From positions 13,322,501 to 13,386,500 of the forward strand of contig JANCRA010000010.1 in assembly GCA_024362935.1 (NCBI GenBank): 64,000 nucleotides of DNA. The letters run 5' to 3'. Shown here piece after piece: positions 1 through 14,300 of this stretch. Source of the stretch: Setophaga petechia (lineage: Eukaryota; Chordata; Aves; Passeriformes; Parulidae). Each line of letters begins with the position of its first letter. The first letter of the stretch is position 1. The notes below the pieces were generated by a model. That model saw nothing but the letters and a program-made list of their open reading frames with translations. It had not been told where the DNA came from and did not search any database. The position numbers and the translations under genes are program-made.

Positions 1-3000
1 TTCAGAGAGAGGAACCCATGCATTTACAAAACTGTCCGTGGAGCAGTTCAGCTCAGAGATGAAGGATACCCCAAAGGTCAGAGAATCTGGGTTTCAATCT
101 CTCCCCAGCACTTAGCTGGAAGTAAGTCACCACCAGCTTTACCTGCAACACAGAAACAACTTTTTCTATCCATGAGAGGTGTACATGGCAGGACACTGCA
201 CGGTTTTAAAGGTCAGATTGAAAGGCCACCAGGTAGGTGGACAGACAGGTCAAGGTTTTCATTGTCCTGAGGGAAAAGCATCAGGCACCACCTTCACCTG
301 TAAGAGTGGCTTTGCCACAGTGAGCACCTGGATGCATTACATTGCCCAGATGCACACCAGAGACAAAGCACATGGGCATGGCAAACCTTAAGGACCTTTC
401 CAGGAAGATTCAGTTTGCAAAATATATCCTAGAGAAGCTGGCAGCTTCACCTAAAAACTTTCCACAAGTCCTGGCTTGCATGTTCCTTGGGTTTAGCTGT
501 AACCAGATTTTCATTTCATTTTCAAATCTTTCCTAAAACTCTTCTTGCAGACAAACAGCACAAGTATGTTCACCTGAGAAAAATGCTGAAGAGTCCACAA
601 CAGTTCTGTTTTCAGTTTAATCCCCAAAAGAATCCACACCCCAAATCTGAGTTGACCACAGCACAGAAAAAAACCAAATACTATGCCACCCAAGCCACCA
701 TTCACAGTTTGGATATGCAGACTAAAGAAGCTACAGAGAAAAGACGACTGTAATTAACTAATGGGATTAATTCTGAGACAGTGCATTCTGTTTAGCAGAA
801 ATAGGCAGAGGGGAACAACCAAGGGATTACTGGCTAAAAGCTAGCAAAGCCCATTTGCAACAGCCAATTCCACCCATCAGAGGCATATATAAATCAATGA
901 ATTGTTGATCCATCACCTCAGTTTTCCTGATTACTTCTTACAATGCTTCAAAGAGCCCTTGGAACTAGAACTCCCACTCTGAGCTCCCCAGAGATCATCT
1001 GCTGTTCAAAGCAATCAGATCCACAGCGGACTGGGAGTTTGCCTGCTTTGTTTTTAATGATGTACATCACTGTTTATATAAATTATAAACCAGTTTCACC
1101 ATTATCAATCATAACAGTGACTTATTCAGTCCAGCAAAGAAACATCAGGCTCTTTTGTTTGGTTTTGCTACACTTGAAGGAAAAAGCCACTGAAGTGTTC
1201 TCAAGAAGCACTTGGCAGAGAGAGAGATAAATTAAACTGTAAATAGAAATGGAAATGCAAAAGCAGAGTCATCAGTCACTGCAGCTTGTACAGAAGTTTA
1301 TCAGTCAGTCCCAAGTTGGGAGAAGCCAGCAAGTGAATTTGGCAGCTTTTTCAGCCAATGGTAAAGGCATCAAGCAAAATCACAGGGGGATGGGGCACCT
1401 CATGAGCCATCTCACTCTTTCCTGTCACCAGAACACTTCTGCAAGCAAAATTTTGAACTTAAAAAAAGAATACATACACAAGAAGGAGAAACCAAACCAG
1501 CAAAAAAAGCAGACATCCCAACTTGAATTGCACTACCCAAGGCTCCCAGATTAACTGGTTGCCACGCCTTTCTAGAAGGGTAGGGGAGGAGTATTTGGCT
1601 CCTTAACTCAAATCCTGCCTGTGAAACTGAGGCCCCTGTGAACACCAGTGCCTCACTCACCACCACAACAGGACTGGAATTATTTCAAGAGGGTAATAAA
1701 AACTTCATTCTTTGCTGCCAGCTGATCAGCCAGCAGCTCAGACCACAGCAGGTCTTTGATGCTGCCTTGATACTCAACCACTGTGGGACTCAAAAAGCTT
1801 CTCAAAACATCATGCAGAGGTCAAGCCCACAGACCTTTACCAGTAACATGCAAAATTCATCTGCTGCCCATCTATTGCTTACATCAGTTCAGCAAGTGAT
1901 GGCTCTGTATCCCACCTTTGCCCAGGCCATGCCATCAATCCCTGATTGCTTGGAATCTCTGCATGATTCAAGCACCAGCGTCATACACACAAACCAACAC
2001 ATGTGACTTTGGCTTCCTCTGCAGAAACACAAGCACTGCTCTAAAGCTTTCCCTGGACTCTGTCTATCCAGGACCCTCAGTTATACCTAGCAATCCTCTT
2101 TAATTCATGTTCTGCAACTAAACCCAGCACCAGTCCCTGCAACTCACCAGCTGCCAAGCCCCCTCCTGCACCAGCTGCATGTGGAATTCCCTGCAGAGCA
2201 GCTTTTGCACCCATCCTGCATTTTATAGAAGGTGGCAAGTATTGGGAATAGTCAACTATGAATCATATTATATTCATGATAATATTTCAAAGCTTGAAAG
2301 AGTATCACTGTTACATTCTTGATTTACAGAATCAGGTTGGTTCCTAAACATCAACCAAGACCTGAGCTCGTTCCTCAGATTTATTGAGCATTCCCTGAAA
2401 GGCCAAAGAACTGGCAACCATGAGGTGCAGTACAGGGCAAAAATAAAGAGAGAAGAAGCCATGAAATACAGCCCCCTGGAGCTCAATTACTTCTGACTCA
2501 TCCTCTCAAATGAGTTCTTTGCCTCCATAAATCAGAGGGAACAGAAACAGTCACACTGCTGAGAGAGGATAATTATTCTTGCACTGTGTGAGGGGAAAAC
2601 ACACATGCTAATAGTGCCAGCTCATGAGTCTGTGCTGCTGTTGATAGGGAGGAAAACCTGCTTTCAAACACAGAGGGGTCCAGTGCAGCCTGTGTGACAG
2701 CACAGTCCCATCCTCATGCTCTGAGCTCAGGCGAGCCATGGTAGCCCCTCCAGTCTGCAATCCAAGAGCCTCAGGATGACACAGAGCATGGGGACCTCCA
2801 CAAGACCAAGGTGGCTCAAAGTTCATTTACATTCATCAGGGTTAACCCTGTTCACTTTCACCTGCCTGCACCAGGAGGGACTTCACTTTGGCTGCTCATA
2901 AGGGAACTAGTGGAGCATCCTTTAAAAATTACACCATTTCAGATGTCATGCATTTTTCCAGAGCTTTTCTTTCAAAGCAGAGAACTCAGCAAAATCCAGG

Positions 3001-6000
3001 ACATTTGTGACCTTTTCTAACATATGTAGGTTTTCATTTAGGAAACACTGCTGGTCCACAAGCAGCAGCACACAAGACAGAACATGACTTTGCTGGTGCA
3101 AATGCCCTATTGAGCATGTAAGAGCTCACTGTTAAATATCTTCCTTTGTAGCACCCCATTCATATCACCAGGCCAGTGGCTTATTATAAGATATTGCAAA
3201 TCTTATTTTCCTCAACTCTTTGTCCTGGATTTATTAATTCTCAGATTTAGAGAGAATTTTTTCAGCCTATAATTATCAGCTTCTTTTCCCCATTACATTT
3301 TTTCACTACAACAATTCAGGAAAAGCCAATAGCAGACAAACCTTTGAACAAATAAAAAAATTTGTTCTACTTTACAAATTTGGCCTAACAAAGAAAGTTA
3401 TATTGTTTTTTCTCAGAGAGCAGAATTCAACTTAGTTTGGGAGTATTGTGACTACAGTGGTCCCCGCCAGCTACCCCAGATACTCCTTGGAAAGCTCTTT
3501 TTGCCTGTCCAAGGCTAAATTTTTTGGCTTGCAGTTAACAGCAGGACCTCATGGGAACTAATAAATGAGAGAGTGGAGAGTAATATGTGCATTTCTAATA
3601 GACACTAGTACTTAAAATAATCTAAAATTTCAAGGCTAGAAAAACAGAGGAAAACAATCAACAAAAAGCAGTAGATTGAAGTCTGAATAAAGGTTGTTCA
3701 TTGAAAAGTAATCTGGGATCTAAAAAAGGGCTGATGTTTTGAAAAAGAGTGTCACAAAAGCACAGGTCAAGTCCTCTTACTCACATCACCAAAATAATTC
3801 TGGGGTAGAGAAAGCTAACAGCAGACAGGGGTATATCCAAAGAGCTGAAGCCTAAAGGGAGAGCAGTTGTATTCTCAGCCTTGTACAAAGCCAGATGCAC
3901 TGAACTTGCATTCAGTCTCATGTTTAGGTGAGCAGACAAACTACTCATTAAAATACTCATTCTCAGGGCAGCCACATATCCTTAGCACATACCAAAAAAC
4001 CAATGCAGATGTCTCTACCATGCCCAAATGCCAACAAAACACCAGGTACGATGTTATAAATAATACCTGGCACCTATCTGGTGAGTTTTCACCCAACTCA
4101 ACTCTACTTGACCCTCACTGTCAGGAAATCCCTCCATGGTAGAGAGAGCAGACCTGTACCTGGGTGAGCAGCAGCCAAAGTAGCCTGCACAGGGCATAGT
4201 CCAGTAACACAAAACTACAGCAGCAACCTCAGAGATAATTTGTGAAATGCAGACAATTATATTAGAAACAAAAGAGACTTAAAAAAGAAGGCCTGACATG
4301 GTCCACAGCCCTGCTGCTGGCAGGCACTCAGATCCCAGAAACATCTCATTCTGACAATGTAACACTTGCCATGAGCAAGGAGAAAGATCTCAGCTTGATG
4401 CAACAACCACTGAGATCTTCAAGATATCTGTCCAGATTGAAAATTAACTTAATTTGAAGGTTGTTCCCCCTTCCAGAGCTTCCTTTTAACTTTCTTTTCT
4501 TTTTATTAACAGAGATAAAACCCAGATACTGTGCTTGGAAGCATATCTCATCTGCTTTCCTTCTTCAGTGTAAGCATGAAGCCACGGCACAGGTGGTGAC
4601 AAGACGCAAAGCCAGTGAAGTGCACTGCTTCCCAGCCCCACTCTGAGCACATTCCAACAAGGCTGATGGAGCTCATTATCTCCATAACAAGTTGGGTCTG
4701 CAAGACACCCAGGTCTCCCAGGGGATGCTTCTCCCAAGACCTACATGCTCCCTTGGGCTGAAGTTCCAGACTCAAACCAAGCCACAGGAATGTCACATGT
4801 TGCCAAATGGCACCTATGCCATGACAGCCAGACAGCCAAGGGCTGAACAGCAGCATTGCAATTTCAGGACCAGGGAACAGAATGAATTAACACCCTACTG
4901 TGATACACAGAAATCAAATCAATTTGTCTCCAGTCATGCACTCACCATTTTCTCTCCCAGGACACTTTTCTGCCGATCCAACACTCAATTAACCTTTCAT
5001 TAAAGGTTTCCTAGACATTTACAAAAAGGCCACAGCACCCATGATTAGAACTTTATTTCACATGCTTTGCTACAATTGCACTCCCCCTCGCTTGCCAGCA
5101 AAACTTGCAGTCTTGCCCTTCACCAGCTGGACATGAACCACCATAGAAATCACTCCCTATTTACCTTAACCAGTTCTGATGGTTTTTACAGACTGCTGCT
5201 GTATTTCACCTTAGCCATTCTCTTTCATAGTCTAGGGAACCCTGGTTTTCTTAAAAATTCCTGGTAGAAAAACAACCCAATACCTCTGATTTAACCCTGC
5301 TCTGAGCTTCTGCAGTTCTCTTGGTTTGTTCCAGAGCCAGGAGATAAAGAGGAGGAGGCAGTGCAAACACAAGCTTACACAGCTGCAGCATGTTTCCTTC
5401 CCACTGCCTTTGCTAATAACTTCTAATGTTCAATTTGGTTTTCATCACTGCTGAGCACTGAGCCAATACTACCACTGAGCTCTACATTATAACCCAGAAC
5501 CTCAAGCCCCCAGAGCCTGTTGGCATCTCACAGCTCATTGCCTTATGTACATGCAGAATTACTTTTACGTGCATCACTTCACATATTCCTACCCTGAAAT
5601 TCATCTGTCATTTTAGATCCCATGATTCTGTTTCAGAATATCCTTCTGCACATCCGTGCACTTTGCCTCAAATAGTTTGCTGTGTTGCCAAAACTTATTT
5701 ATTTTCTTTTTTATTTCTTTTTCAAGTCTCTGATTCCTATTCGAAAGACACAAGGTCTCTCTTGCAGTATTCTGCTGGTAATTTCTCTCCACCAGGAAAA
5801 TGCATTTACCTTGCATTGTCTGTTCATCTTCTTTTAACCAACTATTCTTCTAAAACCCTCCCTTCTCTTTTCTACTGCTGCTTCATCTCCTTGAACATCT
5901 TCTGCAGGAACTTTGATTAATGTCTTTAAAAAATCCAAGCAGGTTTTACCAACCGAGCACTCTGCTCCACATTCTTGTTGACTCCTTCAAAGCAGCATTT

Positions 6001-8349
6001 TGCCCTCTCCTTCTCCATATGTATTTGCAGCTGCTTTCACTTGAAAGCAAATTTTGAGTTTCATGGGACACTATTGAGGGAAAGCTTTTCTAGCTTCAGG
6101 TGTTTTGAAAATTCATGCAAAAGGAAAAATTATGTCCCAAGTGCCTCTTTTGTCATCTCACAGACACCTCCTGGACTACTTTTCCCTTTAAGTAAGGCGA
6201 AAAAAAAACCTTGCCCAAACATAACTACCAATACTAATGCAAACCTTTTATCTTGAGCCTCTTTCCTTCTCTGTCTCAGACAGTACAAGGTGGCCTTAGT
6301 CTAGGTTTAATAAAGGCTTATGAATGTCTTCTTGAAAATATTTGTTTGGGCACTGACCCCTGAAATAAATCCAATTCATCCAGTTGCAGATTCAGACAGC
6401 ATTTCAGCTCCTAAACAGCACAGATCCCTTTCTACAGCAGCCTCCCATCCCTCACGGAGCTTTTCAAACCCCTTTATCACACTTCTCTTCACAAAGCTGT
6501 AATCGATTCGCATTTGCAGGGTAGAGCTTTCCAAGTATCCCCGGAGGGAACTAAATGCCACCATTTACAGTGATTTAAGTATGTCATTTCCATGGAGCCC
6601 ACTGGAAATCCCGGATTTCATGTTAACATTCACTTCTTCAGCACAGCCAGTAAAAGTCCTGCTTTCAGGCACCTCCAGCAAGTTGATGTCGATGGGCAAA
6701 ATAAATGCATCTAGCTGATACCACTCACACTACTCAGCACTACAGACTCTGTGCCTTCCAGTCTGGGTACTGAAGTTCAGACTCCACAGCACTCTGTGTT
6801 TCCCAATTTTGCCTGTTTCACCGTAATATAAGAGCCTTCAGGCTCATGTCTTGGAGATGGCCTGCCAGTCCTGCAAATGTCCCAGGCTGAGCCCCAGCAC
6901 TCAGTAGGACAAAGCACTCTGGATTATTCCTGTGCCATCAGAGAACACACATCAAACAAGCTATAAAAAGAAAAAGGAGCACAGCAGTGAGGCTGGAGAG
7001 AGAAAGGGATGTAGGTGAGGAACAAGGAAATCACAAGAATAATCTAGTGCTGATAAAACAGCTCCAAGACAGAGTCCAGCAGGGAAAGGAAGAAAACCAC
7101 CAGAAATTTACCATAGTTAAGGGAACTGTGGTAGCTCATGAGGGTGGCCATGCACTGAACTGATGTTTCTGCAGCTCCTGGAGAAAGGCTCATGGATGCC
7201 ACAGAGCACAGAAGGGGCAGATGGATGGGGAAGGGTACATGAAGCTATGTGCATGCCTCAAATACCACCTTAAATGCAAAGCATTTGAACAAGTTGTTTT
7301 TAACTTGAGAAAACGTCTCTTGATACAAAATGCTGGCCACTTAATTTCTGTTTGTTTTTCCTTGCAATTATTGTACAGTCAAATCCTTCTGTAGAAATTG
7401 CCATTTTTCCCTAGAGTCACATAAAACCATGAACCCAGAGCTCCATTCCACAACCACTTGCAAGAAAACGTTTTACATGGGGATACACAGTAGGGACAAA
7501 ATCTTTTCAGAAACACTTACAGTGCAGGGCAGGAACCTTTGTGGGAGAAACACATCTAAAGCTGATAAAATAGAAACACACTTCTATAGCACAAACACAG
7601 AACAGCTGGGAGCAACAGCTGGTGTCAAATCTGGGGGTTGGTGTCAAATCTGGGAGCACAGCAGCAATCTATACAAAGATTTTTCACGCACATTCTGCAA
7701 CAGGCTGACAATGATCCAGGGTTCAGAACTGAACATAGGTTGTTAAGTAGTATCACCCTTTATTGACTCTCTTGGGGAAGATAATGCAGAGGAGGAAACA
7801 AGGTTTTCAGTATTTACAGATTTCTTTAGCAAACTTCCATCTTCGACAGTTTCACACTCGGTGTGCTGCCACACATGCAGGATTGAGTAAGTACAGTGCT
7901 TCCCCTGCTTCTCTCCTCCTTTTTAAAGTTAATTGGATAAACCCTAAGAGGAAGCATAAAATCTGCAATTTTAACAAAGTTGTCCTAAATGTGCCCTTCA
8001 GACTTTGCTCTCACTGAAGTATTATGGTAATTTTCATGTTCACATGTCCATGTTCAGCCTACAGCCACACATTGTCTTCTGTGCCAGATGCCTCACCACC
8101 ACCAGCAGAACCATCAGCATGGTAGAAAACTCTCTGTGTGTGTCTCAACTTGACTTGAAACTTCACCCCCACACACATTAGAAAGGAGAAGCAAAGCATC
8201 TCACCACAGACTCTCATCTGAATAAATTCCTTGAAATTCACTTTTGGTGTATGACCTTTAGCACTTCATAGACACTTCCCCTTCTATTTTTAATACCAAC
8301 ACTTTCAGAAAGTTGATGTATTTCACATGTTTTAAACAACAATAATAAA

Positions 8350-8376
8350 AATATATTAATATATATATATATATAA
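8350..8376. repeat. AT dinucleotide microsatellite
   Basis: ATATATTAAT followed by an uninterrupted run of AT units. Confidence 0.9.
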
Positions 8377-11300
8377 AGGTAGTGTAAAGTTGATATTTGA
8401 TGCTGGTATTTAGCCCTAATGTCAACTTTACTGACTTCATAATTTGTCAGAAATGCTCACACACAGGAATCTTTCTATATTAGGAAGCAAATATCATGAT
8501 TCAAAGAGGGTTCAAGAATATGCAAGTACATGTAGCTCTCAGACTGAGAGGAGGGGGCTTTTACCTTGTACCAGCATGTGCCAAGTGCTGAGATCAGGAT
8601 GGACAAAAAGCATCCAGAGTATGGGAATTTAGTCCCAGATCAGAGCTTTACAGACCTCACTACACAGCTTCAGAAACCAACACTCCATCTCTCAGATATA
8701 CAAAAAGCCCATTAACTGTGCATCAAGGGTAAAAATACACATAAACTTTCTTCCCCAAAAAGTGACAATTCCAGGACTTCCCACAAGAAGCAATTTTTCC
8801 CAGGCTTTGAATGCAGATTACAATCAACAAAGATGATGGCAATTGAAGGAAAGAAGGGCAGCTCATCTCCCAGCCCATGAAATTGCAGACTGCCATCAGA
8901 AGCTATTTCCTTCAATTCAGAATATTCCCTCCCTTTTTCCCATTTAACAATGGGTCCAGAAAAAGCCAGCGACATCTGTCAAACCCAGATGGCTCACTTG
9001 GAGAGTGGCTGTGTGTCTGTTTATAGGCAAAGTGGTAGAATCAACAGAGAAGGAGTGGATATTTATGTATGTTGGAAGCTGCTCATCTCTGCAATGACAA
9101 CTTGAACTTGCTGCCAGATCCACTGCAAGCAAGACTAGAGAGATGTTGTTCCACTAAGGAACCTTATTTGCAATGGGCCACATTTTAGAAAGATGAGATA
9201 CTGTGGTTGAACGGCTCTACCCTGCATTGCCAATGTCTCACAACCTTCTAACCAGGAAATTCCCCTTGGGAAAAGAATATCTGGAGGATTATTCTGTAAC
9301 TCTGCATGCAGAAGCAGCAAACTACAGGTCCTGGGCCCAGTTGTAAATAAAATGTAATTCTGCATTTTAAAAGAAAGTGGGAGGAAATAAAAGGAAACAT
9401 CACTCTGTACTGAAAGAATAATTTCCAGGGGATTAAGTTATTGTGCTATTTGCTTGTGTCTATTTAAGCTGGTGCTCGAGATGCTAACCTCTCTACTCCC
9501 AGTGAAACAACAAAAACAACTGTTGTGCTGGCAATGGAATTTCCAGCTGAGAAGATGTGTGTTAAGGAAGGAGAGAGGAGTCCTGCTGGGAATAACTTCC
9601 TCCAGTCCCAGCAGCATCCCATAACCAGCAGAAGTGTCTGGTGCCTTGAACACAGTGCATCAGCCTGGGTGAGCAGATGGACACCCACAGGGACAATATA
9701 TCCACCAAACCAACCCCACAGAGGGCACAGCGGAGATGTCAGAGCAAGGAGAGTCTCTTAAAAGAAAATCGGATTGAGGACACCTCAGAGCCATTCACTT
9801 TTACCAGGAGATGCTACCAAATTAACACCACCCACAGAAGAGCTTAAAGCCCTTAGGAGTGTCACTGCACAGCCAGAAGTTACTACTTTCCTAATCAAAA
9901 CTTGTTCAGTTTGCTGGAAGCTGAGAATCAAAAGCTGCATGTGATTATGGTGGGACTCTGATCATGACAGTGGGATACAAACACTTATGTGCTGGCTGCA
10001 GACACCACACAGTCAGGAAAAGTGGGGATCTGAGTTGAACACAGCCCCAACAGCTCCTCAATAGCCCTCGTGCTGTCAGACAGTGACACCAAGTCAGATA
10101 ATGCCATTGCACATTAAGCGAATTTAGTTCTTACAAAAGGTGCCATACTGACAGTGGTCAAGAAGTGAAGCAATTTCTGTAAAGACAGAAAAATACAACA
10201 AATGCAATTTCTTTCCCACTCTATTCAGCTGTTGTGTGCTTCCCTGGCTTTCTGCTGGTAAGAGGATACCAGGACACAAATCCTTTCCTAACTCACACTA
10301 TTTGCTCTTTAAGTTAAACAGAGGCAGCTTTTGGCACTTCCACAAAGATCCAGTGATCCTTCACCAAGATCCAGTGCCACTCCAGGATCAGCAGCAGCCA
10401 CACAATACCAGGGATCCTCAGTGAGCTCAGTCAGCCCCCAGCAGGCACTGGGACCCTGCCATTCCCATCAAATCCTAAGGCTCTGCCTCTTCCACCAGCA
10501 CAGGCTGTCACCAAGCCAGTGACAGACAGGCAGGGACCTCTCCTTACATCTTGCCCATTTCCTTGCTGATTACAAAAAGGGGTCACAGCAAAGACACTTC
10601 AGCAGCTTTGCTGAGTTCTGCACAACTTTGCAGCTCCCCATCAAGATTTGAAGGATGCTCTAACTCACTTTGTCACTGCTATTTTTGCTGCCAGAGCTGG
10701 GGATTGCTAAGGGACAGCGCAAGACATTGCCTCTATAAAAAAATGAATATTTCACAATATCCTCGCCCCTCAAGTTTTTCAAAGAAACAAGTACTACTGT
10801 ATTTCCAAAAATTTGTCTACTTTGAAACAAGAGCATCAACCCATTGGAGTTAGCTATCAGGTGCCTGTTCCATCCTTCCTCTTTCTCAGTACCGGACGAA
10901 GAATTGAGCTGCTAATAGCACAAATCAAACATTTCAGAGTGTGGTGCAACAGAGGTTATTTCTTCTGGCCCCTCTGTTTCTGCACTGAGGTACAGGAGCT
11001 GTGGCAAAGGCAGTTGCTGTGTACCTCTATCCCAGCTACAGTTACTGAGGGCAGGAGAGATCCACCATGTAAGTCCCGTGGGCCACCCCACAAACACCAA
11101 CAAAGAGCACTGCAGAGCCTCCTCTCCCAGCACCAAGTTACTTCCAGGTCCCCTAGCACAAGGTCCCCAAAAGCCACCAGCCAACCAACCAACCCACCCC
11201 ACGGGGATCAGATCCTGAACATTAACTTCTCAGAGGTCCAAAGGCCTGCAGGGTCAGGTCAAACCCAACTCAAAGAAACATTTATTTTGTAAGTAAACTA

Positions 11301-14300
11301 AAGAGTCACTGTTTAGAATTACATTAAACTGAGAAGATGAGAATTCCATTAGCTAATCTAATTTAACCTGATCTGTTTGAATTTCATTATATGTGGCTGC
11401 ACTAGAGACTCAGTAATGAGACTCCAGTATATTGGGATCTTGACAGCTTCTAACTCAATCTCCCAACCTGATGCAGACAGCTGTAATAGTGTTAATTAGC
11501 TGAAGAACCTGTGATGTACTTCAGCTGAGCTCAGGGTAAAGAGAGAAAGATTCAAATGAAGCCAGATGAATGAGAAAGCACTCCACCACTTGCATGTAGG
11601 ATACAGGAGTATCATCCTTTGTATATGCACAGATGTCTTCCCTTGACTCTGATGGGGGAGGGCATTGCATAGGAACAAAGTGTCCCTGGCTAAGACTAGT
11701 TAATTAGCCTGATAAATTAAAGGATGAGACTGAAGGTAAGAAAGAATTTTCTTATTTAAATAACCTCCCCCACCCACAAAGTCCTGTCAGCCACTGGAAG
11801 CTACACACCAAAGGTATTTTGGAAAACAATCAGACCATTGTTAATTCTAAAATTAGCTTTTTGGCGTATTTTTCATATAAAGAAACCATTGCTCTTACAT
11901 TTGCAGCACTCCCACAGAGATCAAGAGGATGCCAGTTTGAATAAGCAGTGAGACAGGCTGGATGGCAGCTTTTGGTCCCAGTCCCTGCTCAGGGGAGAAG
12001 GGCCCATGCTGCTCTCTGCCTACACTGCAGGCTCAGGCCCTTGATCACAGCATGTGTCAGCGTAGACTTTCCTGTCAAAAAGAACCTTTGAACTTCAGGA
12101 CCCCCAGAGCTAGTCTGCAAAATAAGTGATATTTGTTGCAGTGCCCATAAATGCAGTTGTATTGGAAGAGGGGAAGCACAGGCACACAGAGAATCCAAGC
12201 TGCCAACTCTCACACCCTGGCACCTGAGGCTCAGAAGCCACCATGTATCTGAGCTGCTTCAGGTGATAAGGATGGAGATCCTCAAGCCAACAGGACAGAA
12301 AACAAGTGCAATTGCACCTGTGGCAATTAGTAAGACTCTTCTTTGGATTCAATGCTTACGAGTTTTTTTGGGGGGATCACAAGCTTGAGTAGTTTGGAAA
12401 GAGGGTGGGATGTTACAAAACTGCCTGGACTCTTCCAGAAGGGAAGTTCTAAGGCCAGAGTCAGTCCAATTTCCTGATGAAATACATATTTGTAAGACAC
12501 ACATAACGACCCCTTCAATTCTCCACACCATGGTTGCCTTTCCAGGTCTCTCCCTTTACTGGCACTCAGAGCAACCTGTGGGACAGAGAGAAAACCTGAC
12601 AGTAGCATCTGAAGCCTTTGAGAAATACAATATCAAACAATTTACAAACATTAAATGCACTGAAATGGCATCGGGAAGATCGTATTTATAGCTGGGAAAA
12701 AAAAGGATAGAATTAATCCTGATGTCTCATGAAACAATGGGTCCCACTTAAATACTGAACTGTTTGTGGTTGAATATACTCCAGGCTTTCCCATTCTGTG
12801 AAAAAAAAGTCATATTGATTTCAGAATTGCTTTCAAACTACAAGTGCTAGCAATAAAATTAACTGCATTAATTTCAAGCATTACATTTCTCTTGCAATTT
12901 CAATTATCGATTAAGTACCATGGCTGAAGCATTAGGCCTTGAAATGTTAACAGTGATTATTACTTTGTTGCTGTGGGTTTAGGGGTCTTTTTTTATCAGT
13001 GTTTCCTTGGTTTGTTGGTGGTTTTCTGAATTTTAAGAGTACTGCTTATGTTGGATACTCTGGGAGCTGTAGTTCAAATGCCATCATATTCAATGTAAGC
13101 TGAGAGAAAAATTGTTATCAATTCATGCAAATACAGTGAGTTTTGAAAGCAAAGAATAGATAAAACATTCTCTTTTAATGGCCTGGTAGAAATAGTTTTG
13201 TAATTAGCAATGGATGGCCTTTCTGCTTTTAGCATCCTTGATCAGCCAGTATTTATAGGAAGAAGCTGCATGTCACTCTGGGGGTTTCAGCAAAACGAGG
13301 TGTCAGGGATTTATTCACAGAGAAGCAAACATTTTCCAATCAGCCTGCCATGCCAAGTATGTTGCTGGCATAACTCCATTGGATACCCTGGATTTTTTCT
13401 AGAGAAAAGTGCCCCTGGATTGTTAACCATGAAAAAAGCAGATTGAATGTCATCTTTTCTACCTGCAGAACACCCACGTAATTCACAATCTGCACCGACA
13501 GAGTGAGAGCAACAGGAAAGAAAACAGACATGTTCCATAGGAAGAATGCAGCCCCATGGCCTGAGGGCTGATCAAGCTGGGTACAACACTCCCTTTTGAG
13601 GGTGCTGCAGCTGCTTGCACTCCTGACACTGCCACCACAAATGCCCAGCAGCTTTCAGCTTGGACACCTGCATCTCCCTAACTAACCCAGCAGAAACGAA
13701 TCCCAGATGGGGAGCATCACAGCACTGCTTTATCCACCTTCCTGTTTATCTTTCTGGAGCAGGTTTGGAGCTAGCTCAGGTGGGAAAGTTGAGATGTGGG
13801 TGTGTTTGCCAAGAGGCTGTGGGTATGTGCCTGCCAACACACACCTGTGGGAGAGGATGGACACAGCCAGCAGAGAGTTGTGCTTTTGTTTGTCTGCAGC
13901 AAGCTACTGCAAGCTGGAGCCATAAGGATTTCCAGTCTTGCTCTACTGCGTGCAAGTCACATAAAGCTCTGTTTGGCAGCTGCCTTCTCTGACAAAGCTG
14001 GTCTCTGAAGGTTGGCCTCCATCACTCTCTAATTTCTAGTTCTTCCTAAACTAAGTTGATAAGCTGTGCTGAATGGTACTTCTGAAATCGCTCAGCAAAA
14101 TCTCACAGTGGGGCAGACAGTTTCCAGATTATCTCAGTAACTTAGATTCTCCTCTTCCCTTCCCTTGTGCTGCACTCAAAACATCATTTCCACAAAAATC
14201 AAGAGCCCATTTCCTCACATCCATTCACAGTGCGAGTCTAACAAATGCCAGCTTGCTCACTGACTGCAAGAGCTGCCCCACATATGCTCTGCAGGCAATA

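Noticed and set aside
10813..11292. 159-codon + strand open frame
   Set aside because: No domain, no splice context and no similarity. A frame of this length is expected by chance in 64 kb read in six frames.
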